A stretch of 64,000 nt of DNA from CAYXRK01 sp964467615 (GTDB lineage Bacteria; Hydrogenedentota; Hydrogenedentia; Hydrogenedentales; GCA-2746185): assembly GCA_964467615.1 (NCBI GenBank), contig CAYXRK010000001.1, positions 62,001 to 126,000 on the forward strand, in the 5' to 3' direction. The translations under genes and the position numbers were made by a program. A model generated the notes under the pieces. That model was not told the DNA's origin, made no database searches, and saw nothing but the letters and a program-made list of their open reading frames with translations. Below, piece by piece: positions 24,230-32,258 of this stretch (the stretch's first letter is position 1; each line of letters starts with the position of its first letter).

Positions 24230-24993
24230 TGCCGGCCCCTGAATCGTTCACTCTCAACCAGGTCACGAAGAGCTTCGAGGGCCCTGACGGATCTCGAAAT
24301 CTAGTTATCGACAGCATGGATATGACCCTCCTCGCTGGATCATTTACGTCCATCGTCGGCCCCTCCGGTTGCGGTAAAACGACCCTTCTACGGCTTGTTG
24401 CAGGTCTGATAACACCCGATTCTGGCCAAATACTACATAACAACAAACCACTGCGACGAAATGAATACATTTGCGGATATGTGCCGCAAGCGTCTACTCT
24501 ATTCCCCTGGCTAGCCGCCAGAGAGAATATTGCCTTCGGTTTGCGAATTCTGAACGCGAGTCGAAACCATGTGCGTACCAGAACTCAAGAGCTGCTCGAA
24601 ATGACACACCTCTCTGAATACGCAGACTATTACCCGTCGGAACTCTCCGGCGGCATGCAGCAGCGCATTGCCGTCGCCCGCGCACTTGCGACCGAACCTG
24701 CTGTCCTTCTCCTCGACGAACCATTCGGCGCGCTCGACGCCCAAACGCGTGAAGATATGCAGATATTTCTGTTGGATGTCTGGGCCAAAACCAAAGTGAC
24801 AGTGATGTTCATCACCCACGACGTCGAGGAGGCCATCCTTCTAGCCGACACGATCCATGTTTGCAGTCGAGCTCCCATGCATATACTCGAAACAAATTCC
24901 GTTCCATTCGAACGGCCGCGCACACCCACGATCCGAGATACACAAGCTTTTCAAAGACTTAGAAGGCAAATATCAGAACGCTTCAAAAGTTAG
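24229..24993 (+). CDS. ABC transporter ATP-binding protein (SsuB/TauB type)
   Basis: A 254-residue ATPase that powers the importer. Walker A GPSGCGKT (44-51), Q-loop CGYVPQ, signature LSGGMQQR, Walker B LLLDEPFGALD and H-loop MFITHDVEEA are all present. The ATG at 24229 shares bases with the permease TGA and has GGTGG upstream; a GTG at 24217 would add four residues. It is the third gene of the binding protein-permease-ATPase operon. Confidence 0.94.
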   Translation: MPAPESFTLNQVTKSFEGPDGSRNLVIDSMDMTLLAGSFTSIVGPSGCGKTTLLRLVAGLITPDSGQILHNNKPLRRNEYICGYVPQASTLFPWLAARENIAFGLRILNASRNHVRTRTQELLEMTHLSEYADYYPSELSGGMQQRIAVARALATEPAVLLLDEPFGALDAQTREDMQIFLLDVWAKTKVTVMFITHDVEEAILLADTIHVCSRAPMHILETNSVPFERPRTPTIRDTQAFQRLRRQISERFKS

Positions 24994-25048
24994 CCCACGA
25001 AACCGGACGCCGCTCTAATCCGCAGTACGAAAACTTGTGGTGCTTAGT

Positions 25049-25840
25049 ATGCATCAAACACTTATGGCTAGAGTTCAAGAGATGAAAGCCTGGTGGTATC
25101 TCCATTCCCTTGCTCTGTCCAAATTGATAGTAAGTTTGCTTCTTGCTGTAGCTATTATTCCAATGGCGAATTGGACGCTTGCCGTCCAAAACAACGCAAC
25201 GCCTCCCGGAGACGAACTACGGCTAGTGTTACTGTTGAGTATAGTTTGTCTAATGTTCACTTTTTGGGGTTCGTTTTTCGGCATGTTGGTATTTGCCGTC
25301 GGAGATATACCCTGGGGAACAACAACAAATCTGCGGGGAACAACAACAAATCTGCTCACTTCGATTACAAATCAGCATATAAAGATATTGCTTGTTACTC
25401 CTCTGTTGTTAACGGGGGTATTGATGCTCGTCGCAATGTACTTTTTGGTCAAACAACTCATGATACAGTTCCTAGCATGTCTAAGTATGTACTCGGCCAT
25501 GTTTTTAATCTGGGACGTACTAATTAATTTGAATCTCAAAAACGAAATCCAGGCTCACGACCCGAATCCGAATTTTGATATTCACAAAAACTACACGACA
25601 GACCTGCTCGGCGTTGACCTATGCACTTTTCTCGGTACCACAGCGATTTTGGTGTTGCTTTTTTGCTTCAGCGGATATACTGAGTGCGAAACGATCAGGC
25701 AGCATTACTTGTGTTTGGGCGCGGCGATATTCCAAGCGGTCTTCACTGGGATTTTCGTCTTAGGGAAGTCGTTGAAGGCTGCTTGGTCAACTCCTGAAAG
25801 ACTTAACGATCAACAATTGACCGGCGCTAAGAATGAATAG
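25049..25840 (+). CDS. Polytopic membrane protein of unknown function
   Basis: A 263-residue protein with about five or six hydrophobic helices, such as ALSKLIVSLLLAVAIIPMAN, LVLLLSIVCLMFTFWGSFFG, ILLVTPLLLTGVLMLVAMYF and TAILVLLFCFSG. Start codons at 25037 (GTG) and 25049 (ATG) are both possible. Composition is AT-rich compared with neighbours. The codons for WGTTTNLRGTTTNL are an exact 21-bp tandem duplication (25314-25355). The last codons overlap the start of the metallophosphoesterase gene by 8 bp, so the two are cotranslated and probably work together. I recognise no family. Confidence 0.75.
   Translation: MHQTLMARVQEMKAWWYLHSLALSKLIVSLLLAVAIIPMANWTLAVQNNATPPGDELRLVLLLSIVCLMFTFWGSFFGMLVFAVGDIPWGTTTNLRGTTTNLLTSITNQHIKILLVTPLLLTGVLMLVAMYFLVKQLMIQFLACLSMYSAMFLIWDVLINLNLKNEIQAHDPNPNFDIHKNYTTDLLGVDLCTFLGTTAILVLLFCFSGYTECETIRQHYLCLGAAIFQAVFTGIFVLGKSLKAAWSTPERLNDQQLTGAKNE
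25314..25355 (+). repeat. In-frame 21-bp perfect tandem duplication
   Basis: The bases ggggaacaacaacaaatctg plus c occur twice in a row (25314-25334 and 25335-25355) inside the membrane protein gene. The unit is seven codons, so the frame is kept and the protein gains a second G-T-T-T-N-L segment between two membrane helices. Perfect identity suggests a recent slippage or copy event. Confidence 0.9.
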
Positions 25841-26993
25841 CCTCACATTAATCGTTAGTGACCTTCATCTGGGAACGCGGTTCAACGCTGAGGACACCCA
25901 CATCCGCGAGTGGCTTGTGGGTCTCTTCGAACAATACCCCATTGAACACATTGTGTTCAATGGCGACACGTTTGAAATATCTTTTTGCATCGGTAATCGA
26001 GACGAACTTCACGGCCCAAGCGAGATACTTCAACACATTCTCGATGTTCACGCCGAGCTCTGGGACGCCGTGGAAGCGGCACCAAGCCTGCGACGCATCA
26101 CTTTCATTGCAGGGGAGCACGACTACTTCATCCTCGAGCAGATACCCGACGTACTACGGGAACGCTTCCCGGATATTGAAGTATCTATAGAGGAGTTTTT
26201 CCACCATACGGCCTCAAAGACGCTCGCCGTGCACGGCCAGCAATTCGACTACAACCTCATACCATCATACGCGGACGCCCAAATCCTCACAGATAAGTTA
26301 ACCCGTCTGTTCGAGACGTTCATCTTCCCGGACGAACAGAAAACAGCGGCTGTCATCGACGCCTTCGACGCGCAACAGTTTTCGTTCTGGTACTCGGCCG
26401 GTCACCTCCCAGACTACATTGACGCCACCGCCGAAATATTCGGCCACGACCCCGACCTATACTTCATCGAGCAATCCAAGATTCTCCGTTCGCCATGGTT
26501 TCGCCAATGGGTTCGGAAGCTTCGAAACCCCTTCAATCGTATTGTCGGCTTGGTGGTTTGTCTGTTTGCCTACCTCCCATATCAATTCTTCAAGATAGTC
26601 AACCGATTGTGGTGGAAGGTCTGCGGTAAAATTGTATTGAGTCGCAGTCGTGACTTGCTCTACGGTCACCTCGCACCAGGACTTATCGAATTGCCGCCGT
26701 TACCCCGAATCGACAATCTCGTTACTGGTCATGCGCACGCCCGCAGACGGGTCGACTTTGATCGCGGGGGCATGCGCAAGCATCTCTACAACACGACGAC
26801 GCCCCGCTGGCACGTTTCCGGCATCGAAGACGGCGCACTTCACCTACACCGCGATGCCGCTGCTGTCCTCCTCGACGGGGCGGAGCTTCGCTACCTTACC
26901 GAACAGGAAATAAAAGACCTCCCCTACGAACGTGGCCGCCTCCTGCCGATCGAAATCCAGCCGGAAAGAACGCTCGATGAGGTTCTTCCTTAG
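25833..26993 (+). CDS. Calcineurin-like metallophosphoesterase
   Basis: A 386-residue phosphoesterase. The two-metal site is complete: SDLHLG (D10, H12), NGDTFE (D45), GEHD (94-97, a variant of GNHD with glutamate), VHGQ (H134) and GHAHARR (299-305). Residues 235-265 hold a hydrophobic stretch (IVGLVVCLFAYLPYQFFKIV) that could bury into a membrane, as seen in some UDP-diacylglucosamine hydrolase relatives. The gene overlaps the upstream membrane-protein gene by 8 bp. The substrate is unknown; a lipid or cyclic nucleotide is possible. Confidence 0.87.
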   Translation: MNSLTLIVSDLHLGTRFNAEDTHIREWLVGLFEQYPIEHIVFNGDTFEISFCIGNRDELHGPSEILQHILDVHAELWDAVEAAPSLRRITFIAGEHDYFILEQIPDVLRERFPDIEVSIEEFFHHTASKTLAVHGQQFDYNLIPSYADAQILTDKLTRLFETFIFPDEQKTAAVIDAFDAQQFSFWYSAGHLPDYIDATAEIFGHDPDLYFIEQSKILRSPWFRQWVRKLRNPFNRIVGLVVCLFAYLPYQFFKIVNRLWWKVCGKIVLSRSRDLLYGHLAPGLIELPPLPRIDNLVTGHAHARRRVDFDRGGMRKHLYNTTTPRWHVSGIEDGALHLHRDAAAVLLDGAELRYLTEQEIKDLPYERGRLLPIEIQPERTLDEVLP

Positions 26994-27395
26994 TTCAGGT
27001 TCTCCCTCGAAAAGTCGACGAATCGCCAATACTTCTGGCCCTTTTTCAAAAAAGTAGGTCAACGCCTGGTGTTACATAGATAGGCGCGGTTCCCTCACCA
27101 CCCGTTTTACTCGGCGTGGCCCGCTCGCGCGAATGGCCGAAATCAGCGCTTTCGAGCGAAATCCACGGGCAAATGGACGGCGTTCAAGCGGTAAAAATGG
27201 GGTAAAAAAGCATGAAAATGAGGCCACTGATCGACGTAAGTCCAATGATATCAACGACCGACACTCTCGATTCTCCACGTCCCGGCCCCGACTGGCCGCC
27301 GTAAAAGGATTTCTACGTAAAAGAATTTCTACGGGTGACCATTCGCGGGGTGGAGCGGGGGCGTTTGAGGAACGAGACGGGCGGCTTGGGCGCGC

Positions 27396-27414
27396 CGCCG
27401 ATTGCAAATCGGCG
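27396..27414. repeat. Palindromic repeat, copy 1
   Basis: cgccgattgcaaatcggcg forms an 8-bp stem with a 3-base loop and is followed by ctac. The same unit recurs 74 bp downstream. Comparable short palindromes are dispersed in genomes of several uncultured bacterial phyla and act like REP elements. Confidence 0.75.
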
Positions 27415-27469
27415 CTACAATCCCGCCGCGCTGGGTTGTAATCCGTTGCGTTTTTGGCGTTGAGGCGCA

Positions 27470-27488
27470 CGCCGATTGGAAATCGGCG
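27470..27488. repeat. Palindromic repeat, copy 2
   Basis: cgccgattggaaatcggcg, followed by ctac, differs from copy 1 by one base in the loop. The pair could form a terminator or RNA-stability hairpins at the convergent gene ends. Confidence 0.75.
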
Positions 27489-27516
27489 CTACGGGGCCGA
27501 AAAGTGCAATCGCCGA

Positions 27517-28467
27517 TCAAAATTCGAAGAGCGAATTCAACTTGGCGTTCGAGGGGGTCGCGGGGAATTTGTCGCCGTACTTGACGAACTCGATGTGGCC
27601 GTCCATGTAGAGGACGTTGCAACCGCCGGGCACGTGGTTGTAGCCGATGCCGCCGCTGACGTTTGCGGCGATGACGTCCCACATGATGGGCACGGAGCTT
27701 TGCCCCTGCGCGTTTACGCCAGCTTTGTTGATGTCGGTGATCATGAAGCGTTCGATGCCTTCGCGCAGCCGGTAGATCGTGTCAGATTGGCCGTTGCCCG
27801 CCTCGAGTCCGCCGAGGCTGTAGTTGTTGAGGTCGATGTCCTCGTCGAATGGGACGTCGTCCGCGGGGTCTTGGTTGAACAGGACCGCGCCGCTGAGCGC
27901 GGACACGCCGACAAGTTGGGCCGGGGCCTCGACGCCGGGCGCGACTTCGATCTTCATGGCGTCTTCGTCGACCTGATCGAGCATGTAGCCCAGGTAGTTG
28001 TAACTTTGGTCGCCGCCGGTGATGAGGCCGACGTATTGGCACGTGTCGCTGCCGTCATCCGCGACGATGAAGAGTGGGTTGTCGCCGCCGTCGTCGGGAT
28101 CGGAGGGGCAGATCAGCACGTTCGAGTCGGGCATGTACTCGGGATACATCGCGCGGGTCGCGGGCGTGAACGCCGGGGCTGCGAACGGCGCGTTGGGGTC
28201 TGTCACAAACGACGCCAGATCGCATCCGACTGCGTTGGCCGGTTCGCCGAAAGGCTGGTCGCCGTGGATCCGTGGGAACTTTTCGCCGCGCGTCTCGCTT
28301 GCGTACATCTTGAGCGAGAGGCCGAGTTGCTTGAGGTTGTTCGCGCACGAGGCGCGGCGGGCGGCCTCGCGGGCACGGGCCAGCGCCGGCAACAGGATTG
28401 CGGCGAGTATGCCGATGATCGCGATGACTACGAGCAGTTCGATGAGCGTGAAGCCTTTGGAGCGCAT
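27517..28467 (-). CDS. Prepilin-type N-terminal cleavage/methylation protein (pseudopilin-like)
   Basis: A 316-residue exported protein with a classical type IV prepilin leader: MRSKG cleaved before FTLIELLVVIAIIGILAA, with Glu at position +5 of the mature protein. The C-terminus has YNHVPGGCNVLYMDGHIEF, the H-x(9-10)-DG motif of the large DUF1559-like family found in planctomycete-type genomes, often in many copies per genome. Such proteins may be surface structural or adhesive pseudopilins processed by a prepilin peptidase and exported by a type II-like system. No peptidase or assembly ATPase lies in the window. Confidence 0.9.
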   Translation of the reverse strand: MRSKGFTLIELLVVIAIIGILAAILLPALARAREAARRASCANNLKQLGLSLKMYASETRGEKFPRIHGDQPFGEPANAVGCDLASFVTDPNAPFAAPAFTPATRAMYPEYMPDSNVLICPSDPDDGGDNPLFIVADDGSDTCQYVGLITGGDQSYNYLGYMLDQVDEDAMKIEVAPGVEAPAQLVGVSALSGAVLFNQDPADDVPFDEDIDLNNYSLGGLEAGNGQSDTIYRLREGIERFMITDINKAGVNAQGQSSVPIMWDVIAANVSGGIGYNHVPGGCNVLYMDGHIEFVKYGDKFPATPSNAKLNSLFEF

Positions 28468-28515
28468 GAAGGAATGTCCTTGGAACGAATGAGAGCGGCG
28501 GCCAATCCGAGCATT

Positions 28516-29436
28516 CTATGCGATCGCGGCGGGCAACCGAAACGTCACGGACTCTTCGGCCAGCGTTTCTTCGACGACTTCGGTCGCACCGCGGGCCTTG
28601 AGGCAATCGATGACTTCCATCACGAGGTCGTCCGGGACTGACGCGCCGGAGGTGAGAAGGATGGTCTCGACACCTTCGAGCCATGCGTCGTCGATCATCC
28701 CCGCGTTGCTGATCAGAAAGCTTGGCTTGCCGTACTCCGCGCCGATTTCCGCGAGGCGCGTCGAGTTGGCGCTTTCGCGATCGCCCACCACCAGAACGAG
28801 ATCGGCGTTGGGCGCGAGGGCGCGGACGGCTTCCTGCCGGTTCGACGTTGCGTAACAAATGTCCGCCTTCGGAGGGCCTTGAATGCGGGGGAAACGGCGG
28901 CGGAGCGCGTCGATTTTTTCTTGGCAATCGTCGACGCTGAGCGTGGTTTGGGTGATATACGAGAGTTTCGTTTCGTCGGCGACCTCGAGGCGTTCGCAAT
29001 CCTCGATGGTCTGGACAAGTTTGATGTGGCCCGGCGCCCACCCCATCGTGCCGACCGTTTCGTCGTGTCCTGCCTCGCCGATGAGAATGACGGTGTAGTC
29101 CTTCGAGGCGAAGCTCCGCGCTTCGTAGTGGACCTTTTCGACGAGCGGGCACGTCGCGTCGATGACCTCGTGATTGAGGCGCTTCGCATGTTCCCAGCGA
29201 TCCGGGCCGACGCCGTGCGCGCTGAACAACAAGTGCGCGCCTTCAGGCACCTCTTCGAGGTCTTTGACGAAAATCGCGCCCTTCGATTCGAGATCCTCGA
29301 CGACGGCCTTGTTATGTACGATGTCGTTCAGGCAATACACGGGCCGGCCATGGCGTTCGAGCGCCTGCTCGACGCACTTGATCGCCCGCTCGACACCCGC
29401 GCAAAAGCCGCGCGGTTTTGCCAGGATGATTTTCAC
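28516..29436 (-). CDS. ispH: 4-hydroxy-3-methylbut-2-enyl diphosphate reductase
   Basis: A 306-residue [4Fe-4S] enzyme for the last step of the MEP isoprenoid pathway, converting HMBPP to IPP and DMAPP. The three cluster cysteines are in place: C12 (KPRGFCAGVERAI), C96 (DATCPLVEKVH) and C194 (DICYATSNRQEAV). The conserved HGVGP loop and SGASVPD near the end agree. The start GTG at 29436 overlaps the aldolase stop by four bases, so ispH is second in a two-gene operon. Confidence 0.97.
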   Translation of the reverse strand: MKIILAKPRGFCAGVERAIKCVEQALERHGRPVYCLNDIVHNKAVVEDLESKGAIFVKDLEEVPEGAHLLFSAHGVGPDRWEHAKRLNHEVIDATCPLVEKVHYEARSFASKDYTVILIGEAGHDETVGTMGWAPGHIKLVQTIEDCERLEVADETKLSYITQTTLSVDDCQEKIDALRRRFPRIQGPPKADICYATSNRQEAVRALAPNADLVLVVGDRESANSTRLAEIGAEYGKPSFLISNAGMIDDAWLEGVETILLTSGASVPDDLVMEVIDCLKARGATEVVEETLAEESVTFRLPAAIA

Positions 29437-30464
29437 TCGGCTCCCATCGTTTTTCCGGCGCTGCGCAGATCGACACAGGCCTCGACGACGCGTCTCGCCA
29501 TGCTTGCGCGCGCCGCCTTGAGCCAGGCCCGAGGGTCGTATAGTTTCTTGTCGCCGACTTCGCCGTCGATGCGCATCACGCCGTCGTAGTGCTTGTACAT
29601 GTAGTCCGCCGCGGCGCGCGTGAACCAGTATTGCGTGTCCGTGTCGACGTTCATTTTGATCACGCCGTACTCGAGCGTCTCGTGGATTTCGGCCCGCGAG
29701 GAGCCCGATCCGCCGTGGAATACCAAATCGAAGTGCGCCTTTTGGCCGTGTTTCGCGACGACCGCGTCCTGTCCGTGCTTTAGAATGTCCGGACGCAGCT
29801 TTACGTTCCCCGGTTTGTAGACGCCGTGGACGTTCCCGAACGTCGCCGCGAACATGTACCGCCCGCCCTTCACTTGCGAGAGCGCCTCGTACACGCCGAC
29901 CATGTCCTCCGGCGTTGTGTACAATTTTTCCGCGGGCGCGTTTTCGTTGTTGATCCCGTCTTCTTCGCCACCGACCACACCCGCCTCGACTTCAAGAATC
30001 TGTTCGTTGTCCGCGCAGCGCTTCATCAACTCGACGGCCGTCTTCATGTTCTCGCGCAACGGAAGTTCGCTGCCGTCAAACATGTGGCTCGAGCAGAGGT
30101 TCGGGCGGCCCTGCTTGCGGCGGCGTTCCGTTTCTTCGATGAGGGGAATCAGGAACGACGCAACTTTCTTCGGTTGGCAATGGTCCGTGTGCAGGACGAT
30201 GTTCACGTCGTACCGGGCGGCGATGCGGTGCGCGTGGTCGGCGAGGTCGATCACACCGAGGACCGCATCCTTGAGATTGCCGGTCGCGAATTCGCCCGCG
30301 CCGGTCGAGAACTGGATCATGCCATCGCTTTTCGCTTCGGCGAGCCCCTCGATCGCGGCGTTGATGGTTTCATTGCTCGTGCAATTGAACGCGGGGTACG
30401 CGTATTTTCCGGCTTTTGCCTTGTCCAACATGGCACAATAACGCTTGTAATCAACTATGGGCAT
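29433..30464 (-). CDS. fba: Fructose-bisphosphate aldolase class II
   Basis: A 343-residue zinc-dependent aldolase that cleaves fructose 1,6-bisphosphate into DHAP and glyceraldehyde 3-phosphate. Seen are AYPAFNCTSNETINA, the zinc site LHTDHCQPKKV, EAGVVGGEEDGINNE, and the glycine-rich FHGGSGSSRAEI. It is the longer class II type with GTPEDMVGVYEAL-like text (TTPEDMVGVYEALSQVKGG). The frame is open 43 codons upstream, but AAGGA precedes the ATG at 30464 and MPIVDYKRY is the family start. It is first in the fba-ispH operon. Confidence 0.96.
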   Translation of the reverse strand: MPIVDYKRYCAMLDKAKAGKYAYPAFNCTSNETINAAIEGLAEAKSDGMIQFSTGAGEFATGNLKDAVLGVIDLADHAHRIAARYDVNIVLHTDHCQPKKVASFLIPLIEETERRRKQGRPNLCSSHMFDGSELPLRENMKTAVELMKRCADNEQILEVEAGVVGGEEDGINNENAPAEKLYTTPEDMVGVYEALSQVKGGRYMFAATFGNVHGVYKPGNVKLRPDILKHGQDAVVAKHGQKAHFDLVFHGGSGSSRAEIHETLEYGVIKMNVDTDTQYWFTRAAADYMYKHYDGVMRIDGEVGDKKLYDPRAWLKAARASMARRVVEACVDLRSAGKTMGAE

Positions 30465-30591
30465 GGATTTCCGTTCCTTTTCCGCAGGCTGTTCTCGGCG
30501 CGTTCGCGCTTGATTCAGCCGCGTAGTATAAGCCACCGCGCCGCTGCCGCGCATTCCGTTCCCGGCGCTCCGGAGAGGTGAATTTGGACGC

Positions 30592-31365
30592 ATGCTGGCC
30601 GACTCTCATTGCCATTTGCAGGACGCTAAATTCGACGCTGACCGCGAGGCCGTGATCGCCCGGTCGCTCGAGGTCCTCGATTGGCTCGTCGTCATCGGCG
30701 ACGACCTCCCCACGAGCGAGGCCGCAGTCGGGCTCGTTCGCGAGCGCATCTACGCCACCATCGGTGTTCATCCCCATCACGCCGCAACGGCGGACGAAGC
30801 GGGCCTCGAACAATTGAAGCAACTCGCGTCGCGCTCCGGCGTCGTGGGCATCGGCGAGATCGGCCTCGATTATTTCAAGTACAACGAGACGCCGCGCCCC
30901 GTACAACGCGATGGCTTCGTCCGTCAGTTGGCGCTCGCGGCGGAACTCCGGCTTCCGGTCGTCATTCACAATCGCGAATCGGACGATGACTTGGCCGCCA
31001 TTCTCGATGAACACTCGCCGCAACTGGCCGGTGGCGTGATGCACTGCTACGGGAGTCCGCCCGAATTCGTCGAGCGATGTCTCGCCTGGAATGATTTCTA
31101 CATCTCTTTCGCGGGCAATGTGACGTATCCCAAAGCGCACCCGTTGCGCGATGCGGCGGCGCTCGTACCGCTCGAACGATTGCTGATCGAGACCGACGCG
31201 CCCTACCTCGCGCCGCAAGCCCTGCGCGGCCAACGCTGCGAGCCGCACTTCGTGCGCCATACCGCCGAGGCGCTTGCCGTGGTCATGGGTGTAACGCCCG
31301 AAGCCCTCGGCGAAATCACCACGCGAAACGCCGCGCGCTTGTTCCGAATCGACACCAACTCGTAG
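30592..31365 (+). CDS. tatD: TatD-family metal-dependent DNase/hydrolase
   Basis: A 257-residue TIM-barrel hydrolase of the TatD family, metal-dependent nucleases with a role in DNA quality control or repair. The metal ligands are visible: DSHCHL (4-9), GEIGLDY, HNRES in the middle and the late LIETDAPYLAPQ. Length is typical. It is divergent from fba, with about 127 bp between them. Confidence 0.93.
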   Translation: MLADSHCHLQDAKFDADREAVIARSLEVLDWLVVIGDDLPTSEAAVGLVRERIYATIGVHPHHAATADEAGLEQLKQLASRSGVVGIGEIGLDYFKYNETPRPVQRDGFVRQLALAAELRLPVVIHNRESDDDLAAILDEHSPQLAGGVMHCYGSPPEFVERCLAWNDFYISFAGNVTYPKAHPLRDAAALVPLERLLIETDAPYLAPQALRGQRCEPHFVRHTAEALAVVMGVTPEALGEITTRNAARLFRIDTNS

Positions 31366-31837
31366 GTGCGCCGAACCAAAAGTACACGTTAAGCGTTGCG
31401 TTTAGATTGCTTCTAGTGGTGTGATTCAGACAAATCGGGATTCATTTATTGGACAGGATTCATAGGATTCACACGAAAATGAGAGGCTTTAGAACTATTT
31501 TGCTATCGAATTACGAGTTTCTCGCCGTTTTCGTGCCGGATTTAGTTCGGCGACCCGATACGAGAATGTCAATCTAAAGGTCGCGCAGGTACGAATCACA
31601 CCACCCGCTGCGGAACTTTTTAATCGATGGAAGGATTCACCCTAAAGAAGGATCTCTGGGAGGGGCGCGCCAGTATGGCGCGGGGGCGAAGCTGGCGAGC
31701 AAAGCGTTGGAGTATCTTGAGATAAAACGTTGCGCTCTCGGCGTCAGTTACGTGGCCGGGAGCGGGGGAATCGACTCGCACGAGACGCGGGTCAACTCAG
31801 CACATTACCGAACAGGGAAAGCTTGAGGAGACCAAAC
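31366..31837. other. Intergenic region of about 470 bp, no gene seen
   Basis: AT-richer stretch between tatD and the exported-protein gene at 31838. It includes a 12-bp perfect inverted repeat, gtggtgtgattc at 31416-31427 and gaatcacaccac at 31593-31604, framing 189 bp. It also has a direct repeat around ggattcat (31430-31475) of a kind often scattered in environmental genomes. Frames here are short and lack coding character. Confidence 0.5.
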
Positions 31838-32224
31838 ATGCGAACCGCAATAATTGGGTTGTTCGGGGTTTACGCGCTGTCCATATCGGCCTCGGCCACC
31901 TACATGATCCCGGACGATCAGTTGGACGCCCAGAAAGTTTTTTGGGGAAACCCGGGCAAGTTCGAGAAGGCCGCGTCGGTGAACGTGAATAAAGTCATCC
32001 GTGCGACGCCCGAGTACGAGGAAATCAAGAAGGAGAAGGTTGAACGCGGGACCGGCAAGTATTGGATTTTGTTGAGCGAGGCGACTGACCGGGCGGTAAA
32101 GGCGATTTCGGAAGTTGCGGGCGAGACTGAGTTCGATTTTATCGCCGCGGAAGGCTACCTCGAAAGCCTGGAACCGAAAATCCCGAACGAGAACATCACT
32201 GATCTCGTACTCGCCAAAATCTGA
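31838..32224 (+). CDS. Small exported protein of unknown function
   Basis: A 128-residue protein with a signal peptide (MRTAIIGLFGVYALSISASA). GAGGAGACC precedes the ATG at 31838; the frame opens earlier but has no signal. The mature part is charged and helical: QLDAQKVFWGNPGKFEKAAS, EYEEIKKEKVERGTGKYWIL, and a C-terminal LEPKIPNENITDLVLAKI. I do not recognise a family. It precedes two secretin-domain genes on the same strand, separated by 34 bp, so it may be an accessory of that system. Confidence 0.7.
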   Translation: MRTAIIGLFGVYALSISASATYMIPDDQLDAQKVFWGNPGKFEKAASVNVNKVIRATPEYEEIKKEKVERGTGKYWILLSEATDRAVKAISEVAGETEFDFIAAEGYLESLEPKIPNENITDLVLAKI

Positions 32225-32258
32225 CCGAGCGGTGGTGTTTGAGGTTGTGGGGAAGCGC

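Larger units (their letters stand above)
26994..27516. other. Intergenic region with palindromic and tandem repeats, no gene
   Basis: About 520 bp between converging genes. It holds a 16-bp tandem repeat (gtaaaaggatttctac and gtaaaagaatttctac, 27301-27332) and two near-identical palindromes at 27396 and 27470. Plus- and minus-strand frames here (for example 27133-27441) read through the palindromes and show the typical spurious text ADCKSALQSRR, so I do not call genes. Confidence 0.6.

Noticed and set aside
27133..27441. 102-residue plus-strand frame
   Set aside because: It runs through the palindromic repeats and has the typical spurious text of such repeats; no homologous feel or start signal.
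27454..28641. 395-residue plus-strand frame
   Set aside because: Antisense to the prepilin-like gene and the end of ispH; high-GC shadow frame.
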